From positions 2,271,001 through 2,335,000 of the forward strand of contig JASPKZ010004202.1 of NCBI GenBank assembly GCA_030220185.1: 64,000 nt of DNA, read 5' to 3'. Made by a program: the position numbers and the translations under genes. This DNA is from Diploptera punctata (lineage: Eukaryota > Arthropoda > Insecta > Blattodea > Blaberidae). The notes beneath the pieces are model-generated. The model saw nothing but the letters and a program-made list of their open reading frames with translations. It searched no databases and was not told the DNA's origin. Below, piece after piece: positions 1 through 10,153 of the stretch (within the stretch, counting starts at the first letter, position 1; every line of letters starts with the position of its first letter).

Positions 1-19
1 TAAATATGCAAAACGGGAC

Positions 20-145
20 AAACGACTTTACTTCCTCACCGAAGGATTTTTTCGTTCCTAAATGCCCATCGACCTCGGCGTGTTTGAACCCGTGAACTAC
101 GAAACCAGAGGAGATCATAGCAACTAGTAGTTCTCTGGGACCGAC
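20..145 (-). mobile_element. SINE-2 fragment, degenerate tRNA-like head
   Basis: Reads on the minus strand as a decayed SINE-2 head. It keeps the order seen in better copies (for example 15595-15991): the 'ccatcgacc' stretch, a tRNA-like box B (tttgaaccc on the plus strand), then 'accagagg' and 'aactagt'. The body and 3' tail are cut by the window edge or lost. Confidence 0.5.
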
Positions 146-588
146 ATTTTATTTCATGTTAAGTATGGACTGATATTGGAAACGTTCCAGATTCAAATTC
201 CAGCGAGTATCAAACTGGTTAAGGATTTTCGTGAAGTCTCGCATAATTGTTTAGCTGAATACCGAGTTAAGTACTGTATTTCTTTAAAAAAAACTTAGGT
301 ATTCCTCTCATTTCATGCGAATTTATGGCTGTAGACATAACCTAAAAACTAGTCAGGAGAGAAAGAGAACTTGAACAACGGTGTATCGACATAGTTCGTT
401 ATTGTATTATCTATTTGACGTTCTGATTAGAGACCCATTGAAAAAAAAGTGATTGGAAAAGCAATCATCTGAGGAACATATTTAAAAAAAATCATAATGG
501 GATTGTGCATTTGATCAAAACTGTATTTTACCTATCACCACCACCATCAGTGGCATCAAGAATTAGACCTTAATATCTGTTCCGATAT
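146..588. other. no recognised feature
   Basis: AT-rich sequence without a long frame. I saw no match to the other repeats of this window. Confidence 0.4.
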
Positions 589-614
589 TATATATATATA
601 TATATATATATATT
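589..614. repeat. (TA)n microsatellite
   Basis: Uninterrupted TA dinucleotides directly at the 5' boundary of an RT-A copy. Confidence 0.9.
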
Positions 615-1391
615 AATGACATCATCCAAAATTGGAAAAGTATTGTTAATATAGGCATAAGAATGGACCGTTTTAAAAATATCAAACGTTTTAATGTATG
701 CTGACAACATGGTTATTATTCAAGAAAATGAAAATAATTTGCAGTGATTTTTACATGAATTAAATCAGTTATGCCAAGAATATAATTTTAAAATATCAAA
801 AGAAAAAAACAAAGATTATCGAATTTTGGGGAAACGAACATATAAGATCAAATATCGTAATAGACAACAAACCTCTGGAAAAAAGTAACAAATTTTAATT
901 ATTTGGTTTGCAATTTTACTATAAACACAAAAACTGAAAGAGACATACATATGAAACTGTCGAAATTTCAAATGATATGTGGAACTATACATAAAACATT
1001 AAAGAACAAAACAAGAAGTGATACTAGATTGAAGTTTTATAAAACATTGGTAGTTCCTGCATTACTTCATGGAGGCGAAACTTGGGTAATGACCAAAAAA
1101 TTACAAAGTAGAATACAAAGCTCAGAAATGAACTTTCTTAGAAGCACAAAAGGCTGCACAAGATTGGATCGGATGAAAAATGAAGATATAAGAACAGAGT
1201 TAAATATATATCCATTGAATGAGAAAATCAAAGAATGTAGAGAGAAATGGTTTACACATGTAGAAAGGATGAATGTAACAAGATTATCACGAACAGCATT
1301 CAATTACAAGCCAAGAGGTTCAAGGAATGTAGAAGTCCAGTGAAAAGATGGACGGAACAACTGTGAGGCGACACAGGCAAGAAGAAGAAGG
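612..1391 (+). pseudogene. RT-A retrotransposon 3' fragment (reverse transcriptase C-terminus)
   Basis: A 5'-truncated non-LTR element of the same family as the better copy at 10154-10963. Both begin at the same point (tattaatgRcatcatcc). The upstream part is frameshifted and stopped: the YADD catalytic motif is spoiled, reading like C-D-N. From 903 to 1343 a 146-codon frame is open and shows the HGGETW variant of YGSETW, then NFLRS and the HVERMN segment. The tail ends in GAA repeats. It is a dead copy. A long identical stretch with the third copy at 5799-6581 shows common descent. Confidence 0.8.
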
Positions 1392-1566
1392 TGTTATGTT
1401 AGAATTGGCCTGTCCATCTTTTTTTTTTTGGGTCTTCCTACATTTCTTCTTCTTAGTGATCTGTAGTGAAGAATCTGTTTGGGGATTCTATTGTTATCCA
1501 TTACATTGATGTTGTCAACATATTCGTCTCTGCATTCTGCAATCCTATCTAATAACGTGAATATAT
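1392..1566 (-). pseudogene. RT-G reverse transcriptase 3' part (split by RT-B)
   Basis: The minus-strand frame shows the usual C-terminal signature of these elements: DNNRIPKQILHYRSL, then RRNVGRPKKK. The other half of the same copy lies at 1969-2195. The RT-B piece between them splits it. A tatattta duplication at 1562-1569 and 1961-1968 supports insertion rather than chance adjacency. Confidence 0.65.
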
Positions 1567-1568
1567 TT

Positions 1569-1960
1569 AGTATTTGAGAATAGAATTCGTAGGAACATTT
1601 TTGGGCCAAAAAGATATGAAGACAGGTGAATGGAGAAAACAACATAATAGTGAACTACATGATATGTCTAGGAAGCCAGATATAATAAGAACAGTTAAGT
1701 CTAGTAGACTGCGATGGGCAGGACATGTGGCACTTATGGAGGATGAAAGAGGAGCATGGAAGCTTCTTGTAGGAAAAGCAGAGGGAAAACGCCCAGTTGG
1801 TAGACCAAGAATGAGGTGGGAGAGTAACATTGTACATGATTTGAGGGAAGTAGATTATACAGGAAATGATTTGAAAACATTAGCTCAGGATAGGGATGTG
1901 TGGAGAGCGTATGTCCGCGCGGCCATGAACCTACGGGTTCGATAGAGCCAGTAAGTTAGT
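1569..1960 (+). pseudogene. RT-B retrotransposon 3' fragment inserted in RT-G
   Basis: Carries an open 123-codon frame (1574-1945) with RLRWAGHVALM, GKRPVGRPRMRW and a C-terminus ending MNLRVR. These are the last residues of an endonuclease-reverse transcriptase protein, with the stop inside the characteristic 'gggttcgatag' tail. 5' truncated as expected from incomplete target-primed reverse transcription. The match to craniofacial development protein 2/RTE-type elements is recalled, not searched. Confidence 0.85.
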
Positions 1961-1968
1961 TATATTTA

Positions 1969-2195
1969 CTTCTGTTCGTATATTTTCATTTCGTTAACTA
2001 TCTGCTATTGTATATCCAGCCACACTCCTCAGAAACCTCATTTCTGACGTTTCTATTCTTCGTTCCTGATTTTTGGTTAAGACCCAGTGTTCCGATCCAT
2101 ATATTAGTGTTGGAACTGCCATTCTTTTATAACATTTTTAAAGTGTCTCCTTTCTAGTTCCCTTGAGACTTCGTTTTGTGATGCCACACATATAC
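1969..2195 (-). pseudogene. RT-G reverse transcriptase, upstream part
   Basis: Decayed minus-strand coding sequence. Across frames it reads as the segment before the C-terminus: a 'GLNQKSGTKNRNVRNE' stretch corresponding to VLTKNQERRIETSEM in intact relatives, followed by SEECGWIYNS for RSVAGYTIAD. It continues into 1392-1566 after the RT-B insertion. Confidence 0.55.
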
Positions 2196-2394
2196 AGGTA
2201 AGTAAATTTATTTATTTTGAGTGCAATGTCTTCACTTTTCTATATTACACATTGTATCCGGATAATTAAAATTGCCCCACCAGATGTCTTACCCTGCTAG
2301 ACTCCAGTAATGTCTCTTGGGGATATCAATATATAGGCTACTTTCAAATTTCATGGTAAAAAATTAAAATATAGGCCTAAATTGGTTTAACATT

Positions 2395-2870
2395 CCAAGT
2401 TGAAGCTGATAGATCAAAGAAAATCACAAATTTCACAAAAACAACGGGGATAATTAACAGTATAATGAAACCATCTTTAGCACAAAAGAATAGAAGATTA
2501 CGGCTTTATAAGGTTCTCGCAAGACCAGTATTAAGATATGGTAGTGAAGCATGGACAATACGAAGAAGAGATGAAAGCCGAATAACAGCAAATGAGATGC
2601 GATTTATGCGCCGAACAGCAGACTACACAAAGTGGGACCATAAAAGAAATGAAGAAATTATGGAAGAGTTGGATGTAGAACCCATTCTTCACCACATACA
2701 AAACTACCAGAACAACTGGAAAGCCCATCTTCAACGAATGCCGTCTCATAGAATTCCAAAAGCCATACTTCGCTACTGTCCCCAAGGCAAAAGATCGCTG
2801 GGACTTCCAAAAGCGCTGGATGGAAAATTCCTCTTTGAGACCGTAACAGGCCACACGGCCTAATATAACC
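2395..2870 (+). pseudogene. RT-C reverse transcriptase C-terminus
   Basis: An open frame of 132 codons (2465-2863) carries YGSEAWTIRRRDE, NEMRFMRRTADYTKWDHKRNEE, HLQRMPSHRIPKAILRY and a closing ETVTGHTA. These mark the end of an endonuclease-RT ORF. Upstream 70 bases continue the homology in another frame. Related copies lie at 26546-27034, 35020-35560 and 63793-63860. 5' truncated and dead. Confidence 0.8.
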
Positions 2871-3069
2871 CTAGCAATAGTTCCTGAACAATGAAATTTG
2901 TAATGGGAGCTTAGATGCGAGTCCTGTACTAACCAGATGTAGGTCTCAGCCAATAGGAAGTATGACCACACGTCATTGCAACTCCCTCGCTAGCGAATAT
3001 CAAATACAGTCACTGCTAAACATTTTTAAAATCTCACTACAAAGATTAATTAATATAGGTAATCTTTAG

Positions 3070-3337
3070 CGTAGACTGCGATGGGCAGGACATGTGGCAC
3101 GAATGGGAAATGAAAGACGTGCATGGAAGCTTTTTGTAGGAAAACCAGAGGGAAAACGCCCAGTTGGTAGACCAAGAATGAGGTGGGGGAATAACATTAA
3201 CTATGATTTGAGGGAAGTAAATTATACAGGGGATGATTGGAAAACATTGGCTCAGGATAGTGATATATGGAGAGCTTATGTCCGCCCGACCATGAACCTA
3301 CGGGTTCGATAGTGTCAGTGAGTTAGTTAGTTAGGAG
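3070..3337 (+). pseudogene. RT-B 3' fragment
   Basis: Starts at the LRWAGH segment and runs to the element's 3' end (MNLRVR, stop, then gttag repeats). The frame 3094-3312 is open but is only the last 72 codons of the RT ORF. Confidence 0.85.
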
Positions 3338-4105
3338 GCATTGTGTAAATAAAAAAAATCACAACTGTTAAGTAATTAACTAAATACACATTCACATTGC
3401 ATTATAATTTTAAGACTTGAGGCAGCAAGTGTACAAAATATTATAATTAAAGTCTACGGTTTTAAATCTAAAATCAACACATCCGCGTCTCACTATAATT
3501 CTCTATGGACTGTACATAGGAACTGTTTTGTTTGTTCACGTGGCAGACAAGGAATTCACAGATCAGCAGTCTGGATAGGCTCTCCCATTGGATTTACGGT
3601 CAAGGACATTGTTCAAAATCCCTTGTGCGACCTATACTTGCATGGATATGATGATGATGGATTTATTTGTTTCTCTGAAGAGCCGCTGCTGATATGTTTT
3701 GAACTCTATATAACACAGGTCCAGTTTGAGCGAATTGTATAGAGGTGTTTGCAGTCGCCCCTGATGACATTTCGCTGTAAACCTGAGAGAGTTGAATGAC
3801 CAGGCAAGTAATCAGTCGTCCTTGAAAGTTAGTTTTGCCGATCACTGCCCCTGCTCTGCTATGTGCGTTAGCTAGGTCAACTCCAATCCTACTGTTCGCT
3901 TTTTCCAATTACGCTCCTAACGGGGCAGCGGCTTCGCAAAAACTCAACTCTTCTTGCTGCTGAAGACAAGAGTACGCTTGAGAGAAAATGAAACACTTGT
4001 TTGGTGAGAGAGTGAAAATGGGATTTTGTTCTGTGGACCATTACATTTTTACAAAATAAATATGTCAAAGAATTTATGCCCTCGTGATGGAACAAATTAT
4101 TCTCT
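3338..4105. other. no recognised feature
   Basis: Short unrelated frames on the minus strand (3663-3908, 3889-4095) have no motif I recognise. A 'gatgatgatgg' run near 3650 resembles the simple tails of RT elements. Confidence 0.4.
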
Positions 4106-4410
4106 TTACTTACTACTTACTTACTCACTGGCACTATCGAACCCGTAGGTTCATGGCCGCGCGGATATAAGCTCTCCATATATCCCTATCCTGAGCTAAC
4201 GTCTTCCAATAATCCCCTGTCTCTCTCAAATCATGATTAATGTTATTCTCCCACCTAATTCGTGGGCTACCTATTCAACGTTTTCCCTCTGGTTTTCTTA
4301 CAAGGAGTTTCCATGCTCCTCGTTCATGCCCCGTTGGTGCCACATGTCCTGCTTATCGCAATCTATGACACATAACTGTCTTGTTACGTCTGGTTTCCTA
4401 TAAAAATCAT
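4106..4410 (-). pseudogene. RT-B 3' fragment, minus strand
   Basis: Begins with the reversed tail (ttacttactcactggcac) and reads inward through the reversed MNLRVR and GRPRMRW segments with several stops. No open frame remains. Confidence 0.8.
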
Positions 4411-4432
4411 GTCACTCATTGTCATGTATTCA

Positions 4433-4460
4433 AACACACACACACATATATATATATATA
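4433..4460. repeat. (CA)n/(TA)n microsatellite
   Basis: A short CA run passing into TA, abutting SINE-1. Confidence 0.85.
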
Positions 4461-4462
4461 AA

Positions 4463-4790
4463 GTCCATCGCTGTCGTCTCGAGGTAGCGTGCTGTCTTGT
4501 CACGCAGCGGACCCGGGTTCGATCTCCGGTCGGGACAGGCTCTTCGGTGAGGTTTTTCTCGGGGTTTTTCTTCACCTGTAAGACATGTCAGGAAGCTTAG
4601 GGTCCAACGGTCCCCGAAAATCATTCGGCCATCATCATCACCCTTATCATTATCATCATCCTTCACCGGTGTGGAAGGCAATGAGAAGCTCCACACCTGT
4701 AATTCCCTAGTAAAGCTGCAAAGCATAGCATGAAAATGCTATGATTGCAGTGAAAGACCTTCCCTCGGACAGAATTAGTATGGATGGATA
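4463..4790 (+). mobile_element. SINE-1 (tRNA-headed)
   Basis: The head has a box A-like stretch (gtctcgaggtagcgtg) and a box B (ggttcgatctcc), followed by a central segment ending in cat/cac repeats. The 3' part is shared by all type-a copies and closes in 'cagaattagtatggatgg'. About 325 bp, close to full length. A second copy follows after about 20 bp. Confidence 0.8.
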
Positions 4791-4810
4791 TATGTGGATG
4801 GATAAATATA

Positions 4811-5143
4811 TGGTCCACCGCTGTGGCCTCGAGGTAGCGTGCAGCCTTGTCACGCAGCGGGCCCGGGTTCGATTTCCGGTGGACAGACTCCTGGGTGCGG
4901 GTTTTTCGGGGTTTTTCCTCTCCTATAAGACAAATGTCAGGAAGCTGAGGGCCCAACGGTCCCCGAAAATCATCCGGCCATCATCATCATCCTTATCATT
5001 ATCATCATCATCCCTCACCGGTGCGGAAAGCAACGGTAAGCTACCACACCTTTAATTCCTTAGTAAAGCTGCAAAGCATAGCATGAAAAATACTATGATT
5101 GCAGTGAAAGAAGTGCCCTCGGGCAGAATCACTATAGAATGGA
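4811..5143 (+). mobile_element. SINE-1, second tandem copy
   Basis: Same order as the preceding copy: tRNA-like head with box B (ggttcgatttcc), cat-repeat middle and type-a 3' tail. Divergence between the pair suggests separate insertions rather than a recent tandem duplication. Confidence 0.8.
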
Positions 5144-5306
5144 GAATATTCTATTAGACAAAATATACATGTTTAGTGTCTGAATGGGTAAAGGTCGCTG
5201 TGGGCAAATTAGGCATCTAGCCGCCATAAAACTCTTCCAAATCTTAGTATTTTTACATGAAATGTGAAGTTAGTTAATATATTTCAGCAGTATATTAACA
5301 AATAGG

Positions 5307-5389
5307 AGCCTTCAATTAAAAGACTAATGATTATGCTACCTTTGCACGGTCAATATACCGCGGCCATTTAATTAAATCATAGGGCAGGC
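5307..5389 (-). rRNA. NUMT: fragment of mitochondrial large (16S) rRNA
   Basis: On the minus strand this reads as the conserved mitochondrial l-rRNA core: ctgccctatg, then ggccgcggtatattgaccg, tgcaaaggtagcataatca and ttagtcttttaattgaaggc. That block is nearly invariant in insect mitochondria. Only about 83 bp are clear, and flanks on both sides do not continue as rRNA. It is therefore a nuclear mitochondrial insertion and not a gene. Confidence 0.85.
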
Positions 5390-5798
5390 AATACTTCACA
5401 ATTAGTCTAAAATCCGTTATAAATGATAAGTTGAAAGTGACAATATCTCTTCAGTTTTGTTTCATCGGTAAGAATGTATAATTTTTAATTAGGATTGTTA
5501 TTTTTATGGCAAATAAAGCTGATTTTTTTGCAGCGCCTGTACCACAGTTAACTGTTTGCTTTACGTATTCACAAGAACATGGCAAAAAAATTGTAAACAA
5601 GACGAAGGGTCAATGTTCCCCAAAAATTTGAATTCTCAGATTATGTTTAAGACGTTAAATTACTCCCAAACGTGTTAGCAGTCATAACCACACGAGGTTG
5701 TTAAACGTCCCTGGAGGACATTAGCGTTCAACGAGAATCTGTAAATGTTTCACCATGTTAATATCGTACTGTATTTACATACGTACCAAGTCAAATGA
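5390..5798. other. no recognised feature
   Basis: AT-rich. The first 100 bp could be diverged mitochondrial flank, but I cannot align it by eye. Confidence 0.35.
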
Positions 5799-6581
5799 TT
5801 TTAATTATTTGGCTTGCAATTTTACTATAAACACACAAACTGAAAGAGACATAGGGCCTACATATGAAACTGTCGAAATTTCAAATGATATGCGGAACTA
5901 CATAAAACATTAAAGAATAAAACAAGAAGAGATCATTACTTACTTACTCACTGGCACTATCGAACCCGTAGGTTCATGACCGCGCGGACATAAGCTCTCC
6001 ATACATCCCTATCCTGAGCTAATGCTTTCGAATCATTCCCTGTATAATCTACTTCCATCAAATAATAGTTAGTCATTCTCCCACCTCAATCTTGGTCTAC
6101 CAACTGGGCGTTTTCCCTCTGGCTTTCCTACAAGAAGCTTCCATGCACGTCTTTCATTCCCAATACGCGCAACATGTCCTGCAGAAGATACTAGATTGAA
6201 GTTTTATAAAACATTGGCAATTCCTGCATTATTTTATGGGAGCGAAACTTAGGTAATGACCAAAAAATTACAAAGTAGAATACAAAGCGCAGAAATGAAC
6301 TTCCTTAGAAGAGCAAAATGCTGCACAAGAATGGGTCGGATAAAGAATGAATATATAAGAACAGAGTTAAATATACATCCATTGAATGAGAAAATCAAAT
6401 AATATAGGGAGAAATGGCTTACACATGTAGAAAGAATGGATGTATGAAGATTACCAAGAGCAGCATTCAACTACAAGCCAAGAGATTCAAGGAAAGTAAG
6501 AAGGCCAGTGAAAAGATGGACAGAACAACTGTGAGGCGGAACAGGCAATTTGCCTAGCTCGTGAAGTGAAGAAGAAGAAGA
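5799..6581 (+). pseudogene. RT-A retrotransposon 3' fragment, split by RT-B
   Basis: Two halves (5799-5933 and 6183-6581) match consecutive parts of the RT-A copies at 612 and 10154. The coding frame has stops, for example in the YGSET segment. The copy ends in the family's GAA-rich tail. An RT-B fragment interrupts it, flanked by a partial agaag(ag)at duplication. Confidence 0.8.
5934..6182 (-). mobile_element. RT-B 3' fragment inserted in RT-A
   Basis: Minus-strand RT-B tail through the reversed LRWAGH region, 249 bp. It sits exactly between two adjoining segments of RT-A, so the insertion is later than the RT-A copy. Confidence 0.85.
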
Positions 6582-6771
6582 ACTTAGCCGAGTGGTACTG
6601 TTTGGATTGGAATCCTAATTGAGAGAACTACATTTCAAGTATCGATTTTGTGGTTTTTCTTAAGGCAGCTCAAGTCGGGGGGGAAAAGTTAAATATACTT
6701 ATTTTAAACGCCAGCTTTCTCTCTCAGTACATGTTCAATGAATATTACTAACTTTTTCAATAAGTACTACT

Positions 6772-7098
6772 CCTTGGGGCGACAGGCCTAGAATACCCTT
6801 GGCCTATCATCCGACTGCTGGCCTCACAACCACATGTGTTAATCGCGAGGCAGACGATCTTCCAGCCAGTGTAGGGATGACATATTGGCATCATGTCAGG
6901 AACCCCAGCCGTTATAGCTGGTCTTCTCAACCTGGAGCCGCTACCCAAATGCCTCACGATGCTGGGTAGGCACTGGTCCCATACTGGTCGAAATCCCATG
7001 AGAAAATTTATTCTCCTTGGAGACCCGAATCAGCGCAAATCGCATAGCTCTTCGCCAAGGCTTCTTGCCTTAACCACTCAGCTACGGCGCTGGACCAG
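6772..7098 (-). mobile_element. SINE-4 (tRNA-headed)
   Basis: Minus-strand copy of the repeat better seen at 30062-30400. The tRNA-like head is near 7040-7095, followed by the 'cccacccagca' and 'ctggttcctc' type body. The tail holds the reversed 'ggcctgtcg'. Box B is degraded (gggtctcca region). Confidence 0.65.
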
Positions 7099-7200
7099 GC
7101 TAATTTAGTTACGCTTATTTGCGTACAGATGTCAACGAGTGGCATGTAGTTAGCACATCGCCTCAATGATGCAACTAAACTGTAAAAATATAAATACTCC
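7099..7200 (-). mobile_element. SINE-2-like tail fragment
   Basis: Shares 'ctaatttagtta', 'tacagatg' and 'agcacatcgcctca' with 45640-45870 and is a diverged relative of the SINE-2 3' half. It abuts SINE-4 with no gap. Confidence 0.5.
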
Positions 7201-7249
7201 CGCTTTTGGTATACATCCTCCATGCTAGTGTTAATTAATTTATATTTAT

Positions 7250-7565
7250 TCCATCCATAGTAATTCTGCCCGAAGGCAGGTCCTTCACTGCTATGCTTGT
7301 AGCTTTACTAGGGAATTGTAGGTGTGGTAGCTTCCTGTTGCTTTCCACACCGGTGGAAGGATGATGATGATAAGGATGATCATGATGATGATGGCCATAT
7401 GATTTCGGGGACCGTTTAGGCCTTAAAGTTTTCCTGACGTTTGTCTTACAGGTGAGGAAAAACCCCGATAAAAACCTCACCCAGAAAAACTGTCCCGACC
7501 GGGGATCAAACCCGGGCCCGCAGCGTGACAAGGCAGCACGCTACCTCGAGACCACAGCGGCGGAC
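7250..7565 (-). mobile_element. SINE-1
   Basis: Nearly complete minus-strand copy. It runs from the type-a 3' tail (catccatagtaattctgcc), through the GAT-repeat middle, to the tRNA-like head with box B (ggatcaaaccc on the plus strand). Confidence 0.8.
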
Positions 7566-7767
7566 GTTATAATTATTATAGACCAAATAATGAATAAATA
7601 TAATCTTGTATAGAGTTTCCTTATTAGTGGTTTTGTTTGTACACAAAAAAGCGTGGAGTTAAGGCGTTAGGCGTGGTTCAGGCGGCGACCTGTTTAGGAA
7701 ACAACGGCCCGACATTTAACAACGTATCGTGAACAAAATCTTGCATAAATGCCTTAATATCTTTATT

Positions 7768-8330
7768 AGATTACTCTGAACAACAAAAGGAAATTTCTTT
7801 TTGTCTCAGAAAGAAAAATATGTGATTCTGATAGTATTTTTTCTCCTGAATTCAAATATGATATCGGTTTTTCTCCATCATGCAAGGTTTCCGAGAGACA
7901 GGAATTTATAATTTCAAACACTTTAATGTTTTCTACATTCGTAACTACACAATATTCGAACATTCGGACTCACCTAGAAAGTAAGAAATAACGATTTTCT
8001 GCTATATTTCGCTTGTGGAGCATCCCTCTTGATGGTCCAACAATAATCGGTCAGCATATTAGGATTCCATTTGCCTTGATATCTCTTTTCCATAGCTGAA
8101 ATCTCCTGATGAAACTGTTCCCCGTTTTATTTTAGAATGGACAAATGGATGAAAAAACGTTTGTTAAAAAATTATTATTTAAATCCATTAATTGAAATTG
8201 AAATAAAAAACTGTGGGTGATGGAGAAATTCCGAATACATATTTGAAAACACGATAAAAAACTGCATGAAGTACAACTATTGATACTCATGAGACAAAAA
8301 TCATGTTGACCAGTGTTATTAAAAAGTTAA
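7768..8330 (-). repeat. Rep-1, dispersed repeat with a conserved coding tail
   Basis: About 560 bp shared with 27685-28822 and 41746-42400. Its centre holds the coding tail listed at 7974-8120. Outside that tail I see no known transposon hallmark: no tRNA head, no terminal inverted repeat and no RT. Confidence 0.75.
7974..8120 (-). pseudogene. C-terminal tail of an uncharacterised conserved arthropod protein (in Rep-1)
   Basis: Translates without a stop for 48 codons as EQFHQEISAMEKRYQGKWNP followed by NMLTDYCWTIKRDAPQAKY, SRKSLFLTF and a stop. I recall this FHQDI-MEKRYQG-ML(A)DYCW-RD signature from unannotated proteins of many arthropods and some other animals. I cannot name a function. Similarity ends abruptly upstream at GEQFHQ, where an in-frame stop lies two codons further up, so only the last part is present. 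A GTGAGT follows the stop codon directly. Confidence 0.65.
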
Positions 8331-8469
8331 TGTGCAGTAGTATAAATAAATAAAATTGGCATATAAAAAATGAATTGGTTCGAGGAGAGCGTTTGAGACT
8401 CGTCAATAAGTCCCGGGTACACATCCCTAGACCGACCTAATTACTCTTTGTGGCTTTTCAAGGCATATA

Positions 8470-9037
8470 CAGAGTGATTCAGAAATATGGCTATAGCTAT
8501 GTTTGATCGCATTTTTTGACGAAAATATTATTATTAAAGAAAATATGATGTTATCATTGGAAAGGGAATCCTTCAAATTACAACAATAGAACAAAACAAA
8601 ACAAATCACTGCTCACTTGCAGCTTGGCGGGTTGATTTTTGTGGGCTAGCGTCGAGCACATCTACAATTCTCTTCGTTGTTTCTGCATCCGTGCTAATGC
8701 GAGGCCTTCCAGGAGGTTTGATTTTCTGCATCCTTCCCGTTTCCAGCGGTCGTTTTCTCCACTTCCCCACAGTCGACTGCTGCAATGCTACGTTAAACTC
8801 ACTCTTGCGGCCTCACGATCATTAGCATACGTTATTCCCCATGCAACAATTATAATTTGCTGTTGCATATTCAACGCCATTTTGACTAATGACGCAAGTT
8901 CTACACTGTTTTGTTTTATTCCATTTTTGTAATGTGAATAATTGCCTTTCCAACGGTAATTTCATATTTCCTGTAATGGTAATATTTTCATCACACAACG
9001 CGATCAAACGTGTAGCCATATTTATGATTCACCCCCG
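8470..9037 (-). mobile_element. internally deleted mariner/Tc1-like element
   Basis: 568 bp between TA dinucleotides (8468-8469 and 9038-9039). The termini form imperfect inverted repeats of about 125 bp. Both include a tttgatcgc block, the fused Rggaaa(t)atga stretch and a run near aacaaaacaaaac. The interior keeps only the N-terminal DNA-binding part of a transposase, read on the minus strand. A catalytic domain is absent. Confidence 0.75.
8591..8880 (-). pseudogene. transposase N-terminal helix-turn-helix relic
   Basis: ATG at 8880 opens with MALNMQQQIIIVAWGITYAN and DREAARV. After a frameshift near 8795 it continues with LQQSTVGKWRKR, GRPRISTDAETTKRIVD and DASPQKSTRQAASE. This is the paired HTH layout of an insect Tc1/mariner-type transposase as I recall it. 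The frame then runs into the inverted repeat, so about the last two thirds are missing. Confidence 0.65.
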
Positions 9038-9464
9038 TATACTCGATTTAAACTTCATAATGACGATCCATTTCATCATACAATGTAATAATATAATTAA
9101 ACTCGAATCTAGGCGATAGCGAGGAGCTACTAAATGGCCAACACACACACTCTATTGAGCAAATACTAGGAAATTGGGTCATGAAGTAAAAATTAATAAA
9201 ACTAAATATATTTACTCGTTTAAATACATTGTATAATGGAAATAGACGGTTAATTTTAATGAAGGAAATTTTGAAGAAGTCGCTGAATTCATATACCTAG
9301 GAACAGTAATGTAATTACAAATAGGAATGAGATACACAAAGAAATTAAACATAGGCTTAATTCTGGAAATGCGTGCTATTATCCATTACAGGGACTCTTA
9401 TCGTCCCAAATTCTTTCAAAAAACATTAAACTGAAAATATATATAAATGTTATTCTCCCAGTTA

Positions 9465-9807
9465 TTTCTGTTCTATTCTACAGTGTTCTGCCCCAGGGCA
9501 GGTCTTTCACTTCAATCATATAATTTGTATGTTTTGCCTTGCAGCTTTACGAGGGGATTATAGGTCTGGTAGCTTCCCGTTGCTCTCCACACCGATGAAT
9601 GATGATGATGATAGTGATACGAATGATGATGATGGCCGGATGATTTTTTTTGGGACTGTTGGACCCTAAGCTTCCTGACATTTGTCTTACAGGTGAGGAA
9701 AAACCCCGAAAGAAAACCTCAGTCAAGAGCCTGTCACGACCGGGAATCGAACCCGGGCCCGCTGCGTGAGAAGGCAGCACGCTAACTCGAGACCACAGCG
9801 GTGGACT
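9465..9807 (-). mobile_element. SINE-1 inserted in RT-B
   Basis: Minus-strand copy with type-a tail and tRNA-like head (box B region gggaatcgaaccc on the plus strand). Flanked by ctcccagtta (9455-9464) and ctcccggtta (9808-9817), a 10-bp target duplication with one mismatch. Confidence 0.85.
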
Positions 9808-10153
9808 CTCCCGGTTAAATTGATTCGAAAAATGTGCTCTGACCTTAATAGAGGAGGAAATATTACAAGTATTTGAGAATGAAGTTTTCAGGAAAAATTT
9901 TGGACCAAAGAGAGATGGACCAGCAGGCGAATGGAGAAGACTACATAACAGTGAGCTACATGAGCTGTATAGAAAAACAAATGGTATAATAAGAACAGTT
10001 AAGTCTCTTAGACTGCGATTGGCAGGACATGTGGCATGAATGGGGAATGAAATACGTGCATGGAAGCTTCTTGTAGAAAAACCAGAGGGAAAATGCCAAG
10101 TTGATAGATCAAGAATGAGGTGGGAGAAAAAAATTAACTATGATTTGAGGGAA

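Noticed and set aside
1574..1945. Open frame ending MNLRVR as a host gene
   Set aside because: The same C-terminus recurs at many places in different states of decay and ends in a repeat tail. It is a retrotransposon stub.
5307..5389. Functional rRNA gene
   Set aside because: Only 83 bp are present and flanks are unrelated.
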